From: Ryuthela nishihirai
Taxonomy: Eukaryota > Arthropoda > Arachnida > Araneae > Heptathelidae
Assembly (NCBI GenBank): GCA_038380435.1
Contig: JAWZYU010000028.1
Span: forward strand, 44,451,095-44,515,094
Direction of reading: 5' to 3'
Length of the DNA: 64,000 nt
Shown here: one piece after another, positions 11,837-24,245 of the stretch
Layout: every line of letters starts with the position of its first letter
Numbering within the stretch: the first letter of the stretch is position 1
The notes under the pieces: generated by a model
Told to the model about the DNA's origin: nothing
What the model saw: only the letters and a program-made list of their open reading frames with translations
The model's database searches: none
Made by a program: the position numbers and the translations under genes

Positions 11837-12139
11837 CTATTATTCTGAGAACTCATTGTTAAGTTTACTTAACATACCTAATCTAATAAATCTCATAAAG
11901 ACTTAATAGAAAAGATGTAAATAGAAATGTAGTTTTCGCGTCATGTTAAAGGCCTGTTTAGAATGTTATGTCGTAATTCTCTTCTCCGTATTTTATTTAT
12001 TTTTATACTTTCCACAAGTGTTAGAAGCTATGTTTAGTGTTACCTTACATCAGCTGCTGAGGCATAATGCAGAAATATTTCTATTATATATCGGAGTAGA
12101 TTTTCAATACAGCAGTAATGCAAAAGGTATAAATAATAA

Positions 12140-12210
12140 GTAAATACCCCCTCAAGCAGCTGCTTGCCACAGAGGTCTGACAGGAGCCTGCCAGTTTATA
12201 TTGAAAAATC
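12140..12210 (-). mobile_element. SINE-B 3' fragment
   Basis: The reverse complement of the SINE-B 3' end: taaataccccctcaagcagc, then cttgccacagaggtctga. Confidence 0.65.
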
Positions 12211-13029
12211 CAATTATGATGTTTCCGCTCTGTAGACGGAAGCTTCACTGCACACACGGCCATCGTGCAGGAAAGCAATATGTAAAAGGGTTTATCTTTT
12301 AAAGGAAAAGTCATTCGTACTTTTCACCAGATAAATTTCATTTTGTCGAATGAAATAAACAGCCCCAGGAAGTAATCGTGATTTCGACAATGAATAGCAA
12401 TCTTTCTCGTAAATATAAAATTACATTTTGGGTACTTTAAATTCAGTAATAGTTAATAATTTTCACACAAATTTCATAACATTCGTTTAATTTGAAGCAG
12501 TTATAAAAGTATTTTTATAGCAAAATTACCAAGAGTAATTTGACACACAAAAAACATTAAATGATTTTCTGTCATATTAAGCAAAGAACATTTATTTTAG
12601 CTTTCAGTTTTAAGTTAAATGTCATTACGTCATCTCTTTTCTTTTTCTATGTGAATATAAATAATCTCGTCTACTGTTTTTTCCCCTTATTGATACATAA
12701 CACATGTGAAAAAATTCGTTACAAGCATTTTGTTTACAACATTACGTTTACAAACACTCCCACCATTTATTAAGTATTATTTATAACTACCCCCATGAAG
12801 ATTGTTAATCAAAAAGGTTTTCGATATTCCATTTCATCTATTTCTAAAGAAAATCTCAGGAAAACTCTCCTCTTTGGGAATTACTTCTCTATTCCATCAT
12901 TAAGCAAGCTAAAGGTCACATTTAAATTCTGAAAAATTAAGTACTTCATGGAAAAATTACACCAGAAATCAAACAGATATTAAAATCTTGTTTTTTAACA
13001 ATAACAATTTTAACAATAATTTAGAGCAG
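12211..13029. other. No gene recognised
   Basis: AT-rich, with only short chance frames. Nothing shared with other parts of the window was seen. Confidence 0.5.
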
Positions 13030-13830
13030 TCATTCCTTTTTCTCTCGGCGGCACACTTCTGAAACAGTCCATTTCCCGCGACACACTTCTGAAATAATCC
13101 GTTTACACAATACATTTCTGAAATAGTCCATTTACCGCGGCATACTTCTGAAATAGTCCATTTACCGCGGCATACTTCTGAAATAGTCCATTTACCGCGG
13201 CATACTTCTGAAATAGTCCATTTACCGCGGCATACTTCTGAAATAGTCCATTTACCGCGGCATACTTCTGAAATAGTCCATTTACCGCGGCATACTTCTG
13301 AAATAGTCCATTTATTGCGACACACTTCTGAAACAGTCTATTTACTGCGACACACTTCTGAAATAATGCGTTTAACACAACAGCCTTTGGAAATAGTCCA
13401 TTTACAGCGACACATTTCTGAAACAGTCCATTTGCTACAAGGCACTTCTGAACTAGTCTATTTTCGGCAACACACTCTGAAATATTTCTTTTACCGTGAC
13501 ACACTTCTGAAATAGTCCATTTACTGTGATACACCTCCATTTACCGCGACACACTTCAGAGGTTGTTTATTTATTGCGACGCACTTCTGAAATAATCTAT
13601 TTACCGTGACACTTCTGAAAGAGTCTGTTTACCACGACACACTTCTGAAACAGTCTGTTTACCACGACACACTTCTGAAATAGTCTGTTTACCGCGACAC
13701 ACTTCTGAAATATTCCGTTTACCGTGACACACTTGTGAAATAGTCCATTTATTGTGACACACTTCTGAAATACACCATTTACCACAACACACTTCTGAGA
13801 TTGTTTACCGGCACAAACTTTTGAAACATT
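13030..13830. repeat. 30-bp minisatellite, about 26 units
   Basis: The unit is close to acttctgaaatagtccattt plus accgcggcat or accgcgacac. Six or seven central units (13130-13310) are identical and the edges are diverged. As 30 bp is ten codons, the minus strand stays open and would encode a ten-residue repeat (WTISEVCRGK). No start context, signal peptide or flanking exon supports a protein. Confidence 0.93.
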
Positions 13831-14579
13831 CCGTTTAATAATAATAATATCATTACATCATATAAACATTATAAAAATTTACATAAACATTATAAAAACA
13901 TTGCATCAGAAATTTATAATAGAAGCTTAAATGGAAACACAAGAACAAAAAATATATATAAATAAATGCGATAAAAAAAAAGGCAAATAATATAACTTTA
14001 TTATCTCCCAAATATTACCAAGGGGTATTAACAAACCCGTCCAGGTAATTAAATAAGTTATATACAAATCAGCAGACAACATTAGCTAAAAAGACAAGAA
14101 ATGTAATTTTAATCAATTACGTTGAACAAGAATTTAAAATTCATTTCTCCGAATTAAAAATTCTCTAATTTTGTTCTTAATTGAAATTTGATTGTTTAGG
14201 TTTCAGGTATCATCTAGTAATGAAAGTGACATTTTTGGACCTAGGTAGAAAATTAGTTTTTTCATGGACAGTTTCGTTAATTTTTGGGGCAACGTAAATT
14301 CTTCCCGATTCTCTAGAATAATATGACCTTACCTTTAATTTGAAACATTCAGAGTTATTAAAGAGAAAGAGTAAGTACTTGAATAGAAAAGATTTTTCTG
14401 AGTGTTACAAGAGAATTAAGTATTCAGCAAACTTTCATCTCTTATTTTAAACACATATTTTACTATTTGATTTTGTAATCTAATAGAGAATTTATATTTG
14501 TAATCACCTCCCCCCACACACATATATATATTCCATATTGTGTAACCGAATGAACCCAGGGATATAAAGAATCCTTAAA
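13831..14579. other. No gene recognised
   Basis: AT-rich spacer between two parts of the 30-bp satellite. No supported frame. Confidence 0.45.
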
Positions 14580-14765
14580 AAATTACCATTCTTGCGACAC
14601 ATTTCTGAAATAGTCCATTTCCCGCGACACACTTCTGAAATAGTCCATTTGACTGAAACACTAATAATAATATCGCTAAAAAAATTCATTTACCGCGACA
14701 CGATCAGAAGTGTGCCGCGGTAAATAGACTAGCTCAAGAGTGTGACGCGGTAAAGGACTATTTCA
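14580..14765. repeat. Outlying and inverted 30-bp satellite units
   Basis: Two direct units (14590-14650) are followed by a unit at 14690 and then inverted units (agaagtgtgccgcggtaaat, 14705-14760). They are about 750 bp from the main array. Confidence 0.8.
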
Positions 14766-14801
14766 ATTATAGACAATTATACTTTATTTTTATAAAACAA
14801 T

Positions 14802-14999
14802 TTTTTTTTATTTGCGACATATAGGACAGAGAAGAATCCTAGAAGTTACTCCTAGCTTAATACAGGCCTTCTCATACAAGGACATGCCCTACTAAGACCG
14901 AAGTCACTGCTGACCACTGCCTTAGTTAGAGCTAACACAACACACAAAGTTTGCCTTGCTGGAACAGTCGCTAGCTGCCTAACCACTATGCCAGTTAAG
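14802..14999 (-). mobile_element. SINE-C, tRNA-derived
   Basis: The minus strand begins with a tRNA-like 5' part (aactggcatagtggttaggc, an A-box match). Its 3' end is ctgtcctatatgtcgcaaat. A near-identical copy lies at 49912-50112. Confidence 0.7.
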
Positions 15000-15004
15000 G
15001 TTAT

Positions 15005-15190
15005 TTATTGTTATAATATCCCAGCGTCCATAACTCTTGAAATATTAAACGAATGTTATTTAAAATCAGGATTTAAAGGATATAATCAGGATTTTTTCAA
15101 TTAAATGCACATTTTAGTAATTATGCAGCCTCGACGTTAAATTACCATTGATATCATAAAAATGATCTAATAATTTTTAGGGCAGTACAT
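15005..15190. mobile_element. MITE-2 right-arm fragment
   Basis: It contains cataactcttgaaatattaa, aaaatcaggatttaaagg and a right end similar to the 20.3-kb copy (attaccattgatatcat). Confidence 0.5.
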
Positions 15191-16199
15191 TTCTTAATCA
15201 CTGCTGGGATATAAAACTATCTTTGGATAAATAAAGCATTACTGATCCTGTGCTTCCAAAGAATGCAAAAAAAAATTAAACAAATTATTTACTGCTTCCA
15301 AATACATTTTATATTAACAACAATGAATATTACAAACATCAAAAACTTATTCCCTTAAGGACACACACGATTCCACTTTAGAAAGAAATATTTTTATTTA
15401 ATTCGTTTTTCGAAATATCAAGTAACTGCAAAAGGATAAATTATACATCGTAAAAAAACTGTTCGGTGTAAAACAACTGCAGAAACAAATATAAGGGAAA
15501 CAAAATTTAGGGAAAATCATCGACGTTAAATTCCCATGAAAATTCATCGAGGAACAATAAGCTTAAGACCAGACGTAAACAATATTTAATTCGATCTGGG
15601 ACTAACACAATTTGTGAATTCAACAGAAAGCGTCTTTATTCTAAATCTAAAATGTCTGAAATCCTCCTTGGCTGCAGTGGAATTTCCTACATGTCAAACT
15701 AAAAAAATTAAATCTCACAGAAAATATCAGTTTTTCGAAATGTTAAAAAATTTAACAAATGAAACAACATTCAAATTTAAATATCAAGTACATAAAACTC
15801 AATTAGCTTAAGGCAAGAGAGAGATAGTAATGATATATTTTCTGAAATAAGTATAAATAATTATTTAACAGACATTAATTTCTGCAATTTGTTTGATAAC
15901 GACCACAAGTTGCTGTCGTTTAGTAAGGCATGAATCATATAACGTTTACTTCTATTAGAATGTCGTAAGCCTAAGATACATTTCTGCTATTAAGAAAATA
16001 AAGAACACTTTGAAACCATCATATTCCTTTCTTTCGTTAATTCGATCTTTATTAATGCATATCCTCTTTACTACGTGATTAAATTTGATAAGAGGACTAA
16101 GAGAATATATTTTATATATTTCCTATTAAAAACATTTGTATCTTTGCAAATTTATTATTAAATCATTTCACTGGAAACTCCACAGTGTAAATTGTTTGT
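15191..16199. other. No gene recognised
   Basis: AT-rich. A 65-codon frame at 15614-15811 is lysine-rich and resembles nothing I know, so I do not call it. Confidence 0.45.
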
Positions 16200-18110
16200 T
16201 GATATATTAAACTATTAATTTCTTTACTCCAATAATTAACACTCATCCCTAAATTAGCATGCCCCTTATTAAACCATTTATTATAAATATCCAGAACTTG
16301 TGGTAGTTCTCTCACGTGCATTAAAAGGTGCTTTCTTAAAGCATTCCTTCGCTTAAATGACTTATTACAGATATTCTAGAAGTGTAGTCGTTCTTCGGAA
16401 TGCACTATACTGTGATTTCTCAAATTATTCTTTGTTTTAAATGTTTTACTACAGATATTGCAGGTGTGTAGTCCTTTTTCGGTATGTACTATAAGGTGTG
16501 TATTTAAAGTAAGACGCTCTAAAATTTCGTCACAGATGCTGTAGGAGTGTGGGCTTCTTTGGAATGCACCAAAAGGTGACGTGTTAAGTAACTTCCCCAT
16601 TTAAACGTTTTATTACAGACGTTGCAGAAGTGTGGACGGTCTTCAGAATGCTTCAAATAATGTCTGTTTAAGCCACTCTGTCTTTTAAATCTCCGATTAC
16701 AAGTTTCGCAGACGTATTGACGAATCGAAACGAACGAATTTAAAAATTATAAAGATTCTTTTAACAAACGAATTCGGGAAAAGGATTTAACGCAAACATT
16801 GCAGCGATACGACTGTTTCGTAGCTGCATGTGAATATCGTTTTAAAGAATTTCTTTTTAGATTTTTGCTGCAAATTTCATAGGGATATGAACGTTTTTTG
16901 AATATTTGTTCAAATGATTTTTCAAGCAACTTCTGTTTTTAAAATTCTTATTGCAATCTTTGCAGCTAAGGGTCGATCAATTGTATGTGTTAACAAGTGC
17001 TTTGAAAATTACTCGTATGGGAATAGGTTTTGCTGCAAATATCACAGTCATATGGTCGATCTTTTGTATGCGCCAAAAAAAGTGGGTTTTTAAAATAAAT
17101 AGCTTTTTAAAACTTTTCGTACAAATTCTTCAAGAATACGGTCGTTGTTCTGAATGTGTCAACAAATGATTATTTAAATTAGTTTTAGTGGTAAATTTTT
17201 AATCACAAATCTCACAGCAATTTGGTCGTTCTATCTAATGCACTACGTAGTGTTTCTTTACCGAATATTCACTTCTAAATTTGCTGTTACAAATCTCACA
17301 CTAGTCAAGTTTATGGGTTGGGTTATTTTACCTTTGAACAGCACTTTTTTGCACACCATGGGCTAAATGGCCAGGTCACATGGACCCCGAAGGCTCAGAG
17401 AAGGTTGGGGGAGGGGACCCACTGGAACAAGCTGTTGGGAGACAGATGGTAGCCTCCCGTCAAGGCCATCCAGCGTGTTCTTTAACGTGCACAGGGTATG
17501 GCTCTCCCGCACACGGGGCCACGGCTTAACGTCCCATCCGACGGACGGCGGCCTTTCCAAGCCCATCGGTGTTCCCTACTGACCGTGGGCAGGGCGGGGA
17601 ATTTTGCGGAGATAAATCTCAACGCTGACCCAGCTGGGACTCGAACCTGGGAAATACAGATTACGAGCCTGGCGCGCTACCGACTGAACCACCCCCGCCC
17701 CCAGTCAAGTTTATAATCACAGCTATATCGCTTTTCTTTATACGTTACGAAATCATTTGTATGAATAACAAATGACGTTTAAAGTAACTCTGTGTACGTT
17801 TAACTGCAAACATTGCATTTGTGAGATCGTATATTCAGATGCGTTTGTAGGTGTCTATTTAAATGTCTGCTTTGTACAAATGTCTTAGCACAGAAATCAC
17901 AGCCATGCCTTTCTTTCTTATCTGTCAAAAAGGGCTACGTTACATTGTGGCTTCATCAAAACTTTATAGTACAAACAACACAGCTCATTGGGATTCTTGA
18001 GTATGTATTAACAAATGCTGTTTCAAAATATTCCTTCTCTTAAAAATTTTACTACAAATACCACAAACATGTCGTCTTTTTTCCAGCTCCTTAACTAACG
18101 CTTTTTGAAA
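16200..18110 (-). pseudogene. Decayed C2H2 zinc-finger gene
   Basis: Read on the minus strand, this stretch gives a run of about 12 C2H2 zinc-finger modules: C-x2-C, then K-x-F, about 12 residues, H-x3-H, joined by linkers of the H-S/T-E-x-R-P type. Clear modules lie near 18005-18075 (VCGIC to HLLIH), 16625-16720 (VCETC and FCNVC) and 16380-16560 (YSICD, CNICS with HSIVH). Such proteins bind DNA in the nucleus. Frameshifts and in-frame stops occur in almost every module, for example CCEICD followed by a stop near 17190. A SINE-A splits the array at 17315-17702. No intact start or end is visible. It is a dead paralogue, and a functional source copy elsewhere in the genome is likely. Confidence 0.75.
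17315..17702 (-). mobile_element. SINE-A inside the zinc-finger pseudogene
   Basis: Full-length minus-strand copy with the 12-bp target-site duplication agtcaagtttat at 17303-17314 and 17703-17714. It interrupts a finger module, so it postdates the coding sequence. Confidence 0.94.
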
Positions 18111-18173
18111 TTATCAATTCATTATATATTTCAATACATATTTTACTGGATATACAAGTTTTAGAGTAAATTT

Positions 18174-18426
18174 CTTGGAAAGGCCGCCGTCCGTCGGATG
18201 GGACGTTAAGCCGTGGCCCCGTATGCGGGAGAGCCATACCCTGTGCACGTTAAAGAACACGCTGGATGGCCTTGACGGGAGACTACCATCTGTCTCCCAA
18301 CAGCTGTTCCAGTGGGTCCCCTCCCCCAACCTTCTCTGAGCCTTCGGGATCCATGTGACCTGGCCATTTAGCCCATGGTGTGCAAAAAAGTGCCGCTCAA
18401 AAGTGAAACAGCCCAACCCAACCCAA
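18174..18426 (+). mobile_element. SINE-A, 5'-truncated
   Basis: Starts at cttggaaaggccgccgtcc, with no head, and ends in three CCCAA units. Confidence 0.88.
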
Positions 18427-18687
18427 ATTAAATAATGCCATTTTTTATGCCCGTTTGCAGACATTCAATTTTTTTGGTTTTAGAGATAAATCAAAAATTC
18501 TTTTTCGGTTAAAAAGGTATCGATTAAATATTAAGATTCTCACTGTCCGTATCTCCTAAAGGTTTAAATTGCGTCTTCTGTTGGTGGGAAAACTCCTTCA
18601 CACAGGCCCATACACACTCTCCTCCTTCAATTGGGGAATTAAAAAAATTTCATCGATTTACGATTTAAAACTTATTTTTTAGATGAT

Positions 18688-19072
18688 CAGTCGGTAATAC
18701 ACTATGCTCGGGATCTTCAATTCCCAAGTTCGAGTCCTACCTGGGCTGCCATTGAGACTTATCTCCGCAAAACTCCCCAACCTGCCCTCGGTGAGAAAGG
18801 GAACACCGAAGGGCTTGAAAAAGCCACCGTCCGTCGGATGGGATGTTAAGTAGTGGTACCGTGTTCAGCAAAGCCATACCCTGTGCACATTAAAGAACAT
18901 GCTGGATGGCCTTGACGGGAGGCTACCATCTGTCTCCCAACAGCTATCCAGTGGGTGCTCTCCCCCAATCTTCTTTGAGCCTTCGGGGACCTTGTGACTT
19001 GGACTTTAGCCAAGCAGTGTGCAAAAAAGTGCCGATGAGAGGTAAAACCCAATCCAACTACACTGTTGTTTA
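18688..19072 (+). mobile_element. SINE-A, old full-length copy
   Basis: A diverged head (cagtcggtaatacactatgc, with B box aagttcgagtcc), body and tail aaaacccaatccaac. Confidence 0.8.
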
Positions 19073-19162
19073 TAAAATTGCCTCAAGATGCAAACGCAAA
19101 GGACTACGTTTACAGTTAGTACATTATTACATCTCAGCACCTGAACGATTATTGTTTGGACT

Positions 19163-19790
19163 GTTTTATGACTGAACGCACTTTTTAGCCCACAATGGGC
19201 TAACTTGGCCAAGTGACAGAGACCTCAAGGGCTCAGAGAAAATCCATTCGACAGCTTTTAGGAGACATATGGTTATGTTGTTGGGTTGTTTTACCTCTGA
19301 GCGGCACTTTTTTGCACACCATGGGCTAAATGGCCAGGTCACATGGATCCCGAAAGCTCAGCGAAGGTTGGGGGAGGGGACCCACTGGAACAGCTGTTGG
19401 GAGACAGATGGTACCCTCCCGTCAAGGCCATCCAGCGTGTTCTTTAACGTGCACAGGGTATGGCTCTCCCGCACACGGGGCCACGGCTTAACGTCCCATC
19501 CGACGGGCGGCGGCCTTTCCAAGCCCATCGGTGTCCCCTACTGACCGTGGGCAGGGCGGGGAATTTTGCGGAGACATATGGTAGTCTCTGGTCAAGGCCA
19601 TCCAACGTGTTCTTTAAAGTGCACAAGATGTGGCTCTCCTGCACACACTGCCCACGGCTTTACGTCTCATCTGACGGACGGTGGTCTTTCTCAGCTAATC
19701 GGTATCCCCATTCTGACAGAGGGTAGGTTGGGTGATGGGGTTAGGGTAGATAAATGTACCTGGGCCGGAGCTCGCTGTGAAAAAAAAACA
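19163..19790 (-). mobile_element. Old SINE-A split by a younger copy
   Basis: The old minus-strand copy is read in two pieces, 19163-19273 and 19571-19790. They join across gagacatatggt, which is duplicated by the younger insertion. Its head is largely lost. Confidence 0.8.
19274..19570 (-). mobile_element. SINE-A, 5'-truncated, nested
   Basis: Inserted in an older SINE-A. The target-site duplication gagacatatggt is at 19262-19273 and 19571-19582. The head is missing, so truncation happened at integration. Confidence 0.9.
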
Positions 19791-19927
19791 GCTGAAGATC
19801 GCAGTTCTATCGACTTCTCTTTAGGTTAATTTTATTTTACTGATAATGAGAGAACATGAGAGTAACGTGAAGCTTTCACAAGATGAGAGTCCAGAAATGA
19901 ATCATAAATCTCATAAGTGCCATACCG

Positions 19928-20287
19928 GGGACGGTAACTCGCAATCTGCAGTTCCCAGGTTCGAGTCCCAGCTGGGTCAGCGTTGAGATTTATCTCCGCA
20001 AAATTCCCCGCCCTGCCCACAGTCAGTAGGGGACACCAATGGGCTTGGAAAAGCCGCCGTCCGTCTGATGGGACGTTAAGCAGTGGCCCCGTGTGCGGGA
20101 GAGCCATACCCTGTGCACGTTAAAGAACACGCTGGATGGCCTTGACGGGAGGCTACCATCTGTCTCCCAACAGCTGTTCCAGTGGGTCCTTCCCCTAACC
20201 TTCTCTGAGCCTTGGGGTCCTTGTGACCTGGCCATTTTACCCATGGTGTGCAAGAAAGTGCCCCTCAGAGGTAAAACAACCCAACTG
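19928..20287 (+). mobile_element. SINE-A, truncated in the head
   Basis: It starts inside the head (ggtaactcgcaatctgcag), retains the B box and ends gtaaaacaacccaac. No clear target duplication was found. Confidence 0.85.
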
Positions 20288-20302
20288 CAACCCACAGTCC
20301 TA

Positions 20303-20812
20303 ACGATATTTTAGAGAATTTTCATGTTATGGTCTAAAATTTTTAAAATATGAATTCAATGGAAAATATGACTGGACAAATGTACAGATCATAATCAAAT
20401 GGATTTAAATCTGTATTTTCAAAATTCAGTGTTTAAAAGTTGCGGAAGCTGGAATATTTAACAATAAATTATCCTTGTTTTATAAAAACCGTTCATAATT
20501 ATCTAATATTTAAATAATCATTTCGGAAACTTCTAATGTGTATAACTATTTTATTAAATAGTTTGAAACAATACTTATTAAGTTTTAATTAATTTCTGAA
20601 GTAAATTCACATGAAGCATTATTGTTGTAAAATATTCAGGTTTTCATAACTCTTGAACTAAAAGAATATTGTTCAAAATAGGGATTTGAATAGATTTAAT
20701 TATCCTTAATTCTTTTCAGTCGTATTGTTCCAATGAATGCATATTGTAGAAGTTATACTCTTCGAAATTACATTACCATTGACATACCACGAAAATTGCC
20801 TAATATTTTAGT
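20303..20812. mobile_element. MITE-2, best complete copy
   Basis: The left end tattttagagaattttcatg and right end cacgaaaattgcctaatatt are inverted versions of each other. Inner arms near 20385 and 20645-20730 also pair. AT-rich, no coding capacity. Confidence 0.6.
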
Positions 20813-21039
20813 ACAGCAGTGTAATTTTATTGTGGTACAATCATTGTAATCAAAAACGCTTTAATAATGGCAAGTTGTGACAATTGGTTATTTCCATTAT
20901 CCTTCGTTTCAACCTTCTTAATGACTCAACAGAAGTTGCAGTCTTTATGGAGATGACTTCTCTTTATATTTGGCAGAAATCAACCGTTTCCACATGCACA
21001 TCGCAAATATTTACTGAAATAATTAAACTGACATCCGTT

Positions 21040-21431
21040 GTTGTTGGGTTGGGTTGTTTTACCTCTGAGCGGCACTTTTTTGCACACCATGGGCTAAATG
21101 GCCAGGTCACATGGACCCCGAAGGCTCAGAGAAGGTTGGGGGAGGGGACCCACTGGAACAGCTGTTGGGATACAGATGGTAGCCTCCCGTCAAGGCCATC
21201 CAGCGTGTTCTTTAACGTGCACAGGGTATGTCTCTCCCGCACACGGGGCCACGGCTTAACGTCCCATCCGACGGACGGCGGCCTTTCCAAGCCCATCGGT
21301 GTCCCCTACTGACCGTGGGCAGGGCGGAGAATTTTGCGGAGATAAATCTCAACGCTGACCCAGCTGGGACTTGAACCTGGGAACTGCAGATTACGAGCCT
21401 GGCGCGCTACCGACTGAGCCACCCCCGCCCC
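21040..21431 (-). mobile_element. SINE-A, full length
   Basis: Minus-strand copy. The 13-bp target-site duplication actgacatccgtt lies at 21027-21039 and 21432-21444. Confidence 0.93.
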
Positions 21432-21444
21432 ACTGACATCCGTT

Positions 21445-21954
21445 AGGGATTGCCCTAGTGGTTATAAAGTCTTGATGCATTGCTCTCTATTATTCAGAAT
21501 ATTAGGGAATAATTTCTGTTAACCATTTCTTAATTTGCCATTCTTTGGAATCGCTACTTGTGGTCATTTTTGTCGTTACGGGATATAGTGTGTAAACCTC
21601 GGTTTCCCCGTTTCCTTTCACCAATGAACACAATTTAAAAATAATCTGTTTGATACGTTATAAAACAAGAAAAACATGTCGGTTGTAGAGACTATACGAT
21701 GTTCGTTTCCAAAGAGAATTAACTTCTCCTTTTTCCAGCTTTTGCACCCTGTAACAAAGTGGATAATGGATGAATGAGGAAATGCAAATGGTATTATTTT
21801 ATCAACAACTATGAAACACAAAGCCAATCTTTCATTTATCACTTAAAAGGAAAACGTTGCGTTTACCCATTCCACCTGGCCGTGAAGATGAAAATCGTTG
21901 ATGTTAACGTCAATCTCTTGACTTTCTCTCACACCACACTCACAATTTCCGATT
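21445..21954. other. No gene recognised
   Basis: Overlapping short frames on both strands (21618-21959) have no recognisable domain. Confidence 0.45.
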
Positions 21955-22885
21955 TCTAGAGTAAATAGATTATTTCTAATAAATAAAAAACAATATTTTG
22001 GAAACCACTCAATGCTCGTACTCTAGCATCAAAATTTCAGATTTCTAACATAAATAGATAACTCGCAATATTTTTTTTAATAATTTCGAAACCACTTGAT
22101 CGACGCTCGTACTCTAGCATCAAAATTTCAGATTTCTAACATAAATAGATAACTCGCAATATTTTTTTTAAATAATTTCGAAACCAGTTGATCGACGCTC
22201 GCACTCTAGCATCAAAATTTCAGATTTCTAACATAAATAGATAACTCGCAATATTTTTTTAAATAATTTCGAAACCAGTTGATCGACGCTCGTACTCTAG
22301 CATCAAAATTTCAGATTTCTAACATAAATAGATAACTCGCAATATTTTTTTAAAATAATTTCGAAACCAGTTGATCGACGCTCGTACTCTAGCATCAAAA
22401 TTTCAGATTTCTAACATAAATAGATAACTCGCAATATTTTTCTAATAATTTCGAAACCACTTGATCGACGCTCGTACTCTAGCATCAAAATTTCAGATTT
22501 CTGACATAAACAGATCACACGCAATATTTTTCTAATATTTTGGAAACCACTTGATCGACGCTCGTACTCTAGAATCAAAATTTTATATTTCTAGCATAAA
22601 TATATCACTCGCAATATTTTTCTTATGGAAACCATTGATCGAAGCTCGTACTCTAGCATCAAAATTTCAGATTTGTAACATAAATAGATCACTCGCAATA
22701 TATTTTTAATAATTTCGAAACCACTTGATGGACGCTCGTACTCTAGCATCAAAATTTCAGATTTCTAACAAAAAAAGATCACTCGCAATAATTGTTAAAA
22801 ATTTTGGAAACTACTTGACTCTCCCACTCTAGCAACAAAAACTGAATTTTAACAAAAATAGATGATCTGGAATAATTGTTAAAGT
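21955..22885. repeat. 91-bp AT-rich satellite, about 10 units
   Basis: Period 91-92 bp, containing actctagcatcaaaatttca, ataaatagataactcgcaat and cgaaaccagttgatcgacgc. The central units are nearly identical. The right end is progressively degenerate. Confidence 0.93.
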
Positions 22886-23475
22886 TCTAGAAACAGTTTC
22901 CATCTAAAAAATTATTTTTAATCACTAAAAAATTACCGATATAAAAAAATTAAGGATGTTAAGTAATAGCCAGAAACGAGTTTTATTCGATTAGATTATT
23001 TGACCCATGTTTTTTTTTTTCAGTGTGGATCGGCTGCACATTTTTTTACGATTTTGTGTTTTTTTTTTCTGTTATGGCATGTTTACTTTATATTATGAAA
23101 CTAATTTTAGGGAGTATTTTATCTCGGGGTGGATATATTTTTAAACTTCTCTTTATGTAAAGTCATGGCGGCATATTTAAACACACTTACACCACATTGC
23201 ACCACAATTGATGCCTAATGATTACTTTCACTTTATACTAAATTATTGAAACATTATCATTTATATATAAAATTTGCCTGATATATAACATTTATCAAAC
23301 ATATATTTCAGCAATTAAATAGTACTTTCCAAAATTATTTCCATTCTGTAATATCATAAAACAAAGTTAAACATACCATAACACCAAATCGTTATATAAA
23401 AAATCCACCGCCGATTCACGGGTTAAATAATCCATTCAGATAAAACTCATTTCTAAGACGCAATATTACTTTAAT
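22886..23475. other. No gene recognised
   Basis: AT-rich, no supported feature. Confidence 0.45.
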
Positions 23476-23476
23476 A

Positions 23477-24245
23477 GGCTACAGTGCACTATTGGGTCCT
23501 CAGCCGCCATGTTGTACTTTTCTCCAGGATGCTTCCCCAGGACTGTAACGTTAATTGCAATATCCATCCGCATGTTTCAATGTTTATGACTGATATATGC
23601 TGTTTAGAATAGTTCTCTATAATGAGATTATTTGTTTTCGGGGCTTTTCTTTAGTTGTTTCTTTAGCGATGAATGTTATTAAGGAATTTTACTTTTGATA
23701 TTTATTTTAAAGGCTTTTTTTAAGTGTGAAACGAGGTTTCATTGTTCAGCTATAAGAGTTGTTAATAAAATCATTTGATGAGATTGTTTTTGGGACTTTT
23801 TTCAGTAAGGAGTTATTCTTTAGCGATAAGAGCTGTTAATGAAATCTAGTTTTGATGAGAATATTAATTTTTGTGGCTTTTTCTAAGTGCAGAACGAAGG
23901 TTTATTCTTTAACGATAAGACTTGTTAATAAAATCTAATTTTGATGAAATTGTTTAATTTTCGGGTTTTTTTTAAAGTGTGAAACGATTTTTCATTTTGT
24001 AGAGATAAGCGTTGTTGATAAAATCTTGTTTTGATGAGATATATATTTATATATATGTAAGTATGTATTACGTTACAGAAAAAAATTGGGAGGTCCTATA
24101 TATATCCTTTAAATTATATATATATATATCCTCAATACGCATCTTAAGGTAGATGCGGAACGGACTACTTTTACAATTCAGACTATTTTTCACTGCGGCG
24201 AAATAAAACAAGATGGCGGCTGAGGACCCAATACTGCACTACTGC
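23477..24245. mobile_element. Inverted-repeat element with internal repeats
   Basis: The left end (23484-23515, tattgggtcctcagccgcca then tgttgt) is the reverse complement of the right end (24195-24232). The interior (about 23600-24045) is a degenerate tandem repeat of about 105 bp, containing ttaataaaatctaattttga and aagtgtgaaacga. There is no transposase frame. It is probably a non-autonomous DNA element of unknown family. Confidence 0.6.

Noticed and set aside
11634..11906. Recurrent frames of 70-100 codons beginning MALPHTGPRLNVPSD or MGLERPPSVGWD
   Set aside because: They are translations of the SINE-A body on either strand. They recur at every copy and break at indels without selection for frame.
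13103..13540. 145-codon repeat protein
   Set aside because: 30-bp satellite. No start context, flanking exon or signal was found.
24040..24130. TATA-rich promoter
   Set aside because: A TA microsatellite, with no gene downstream.
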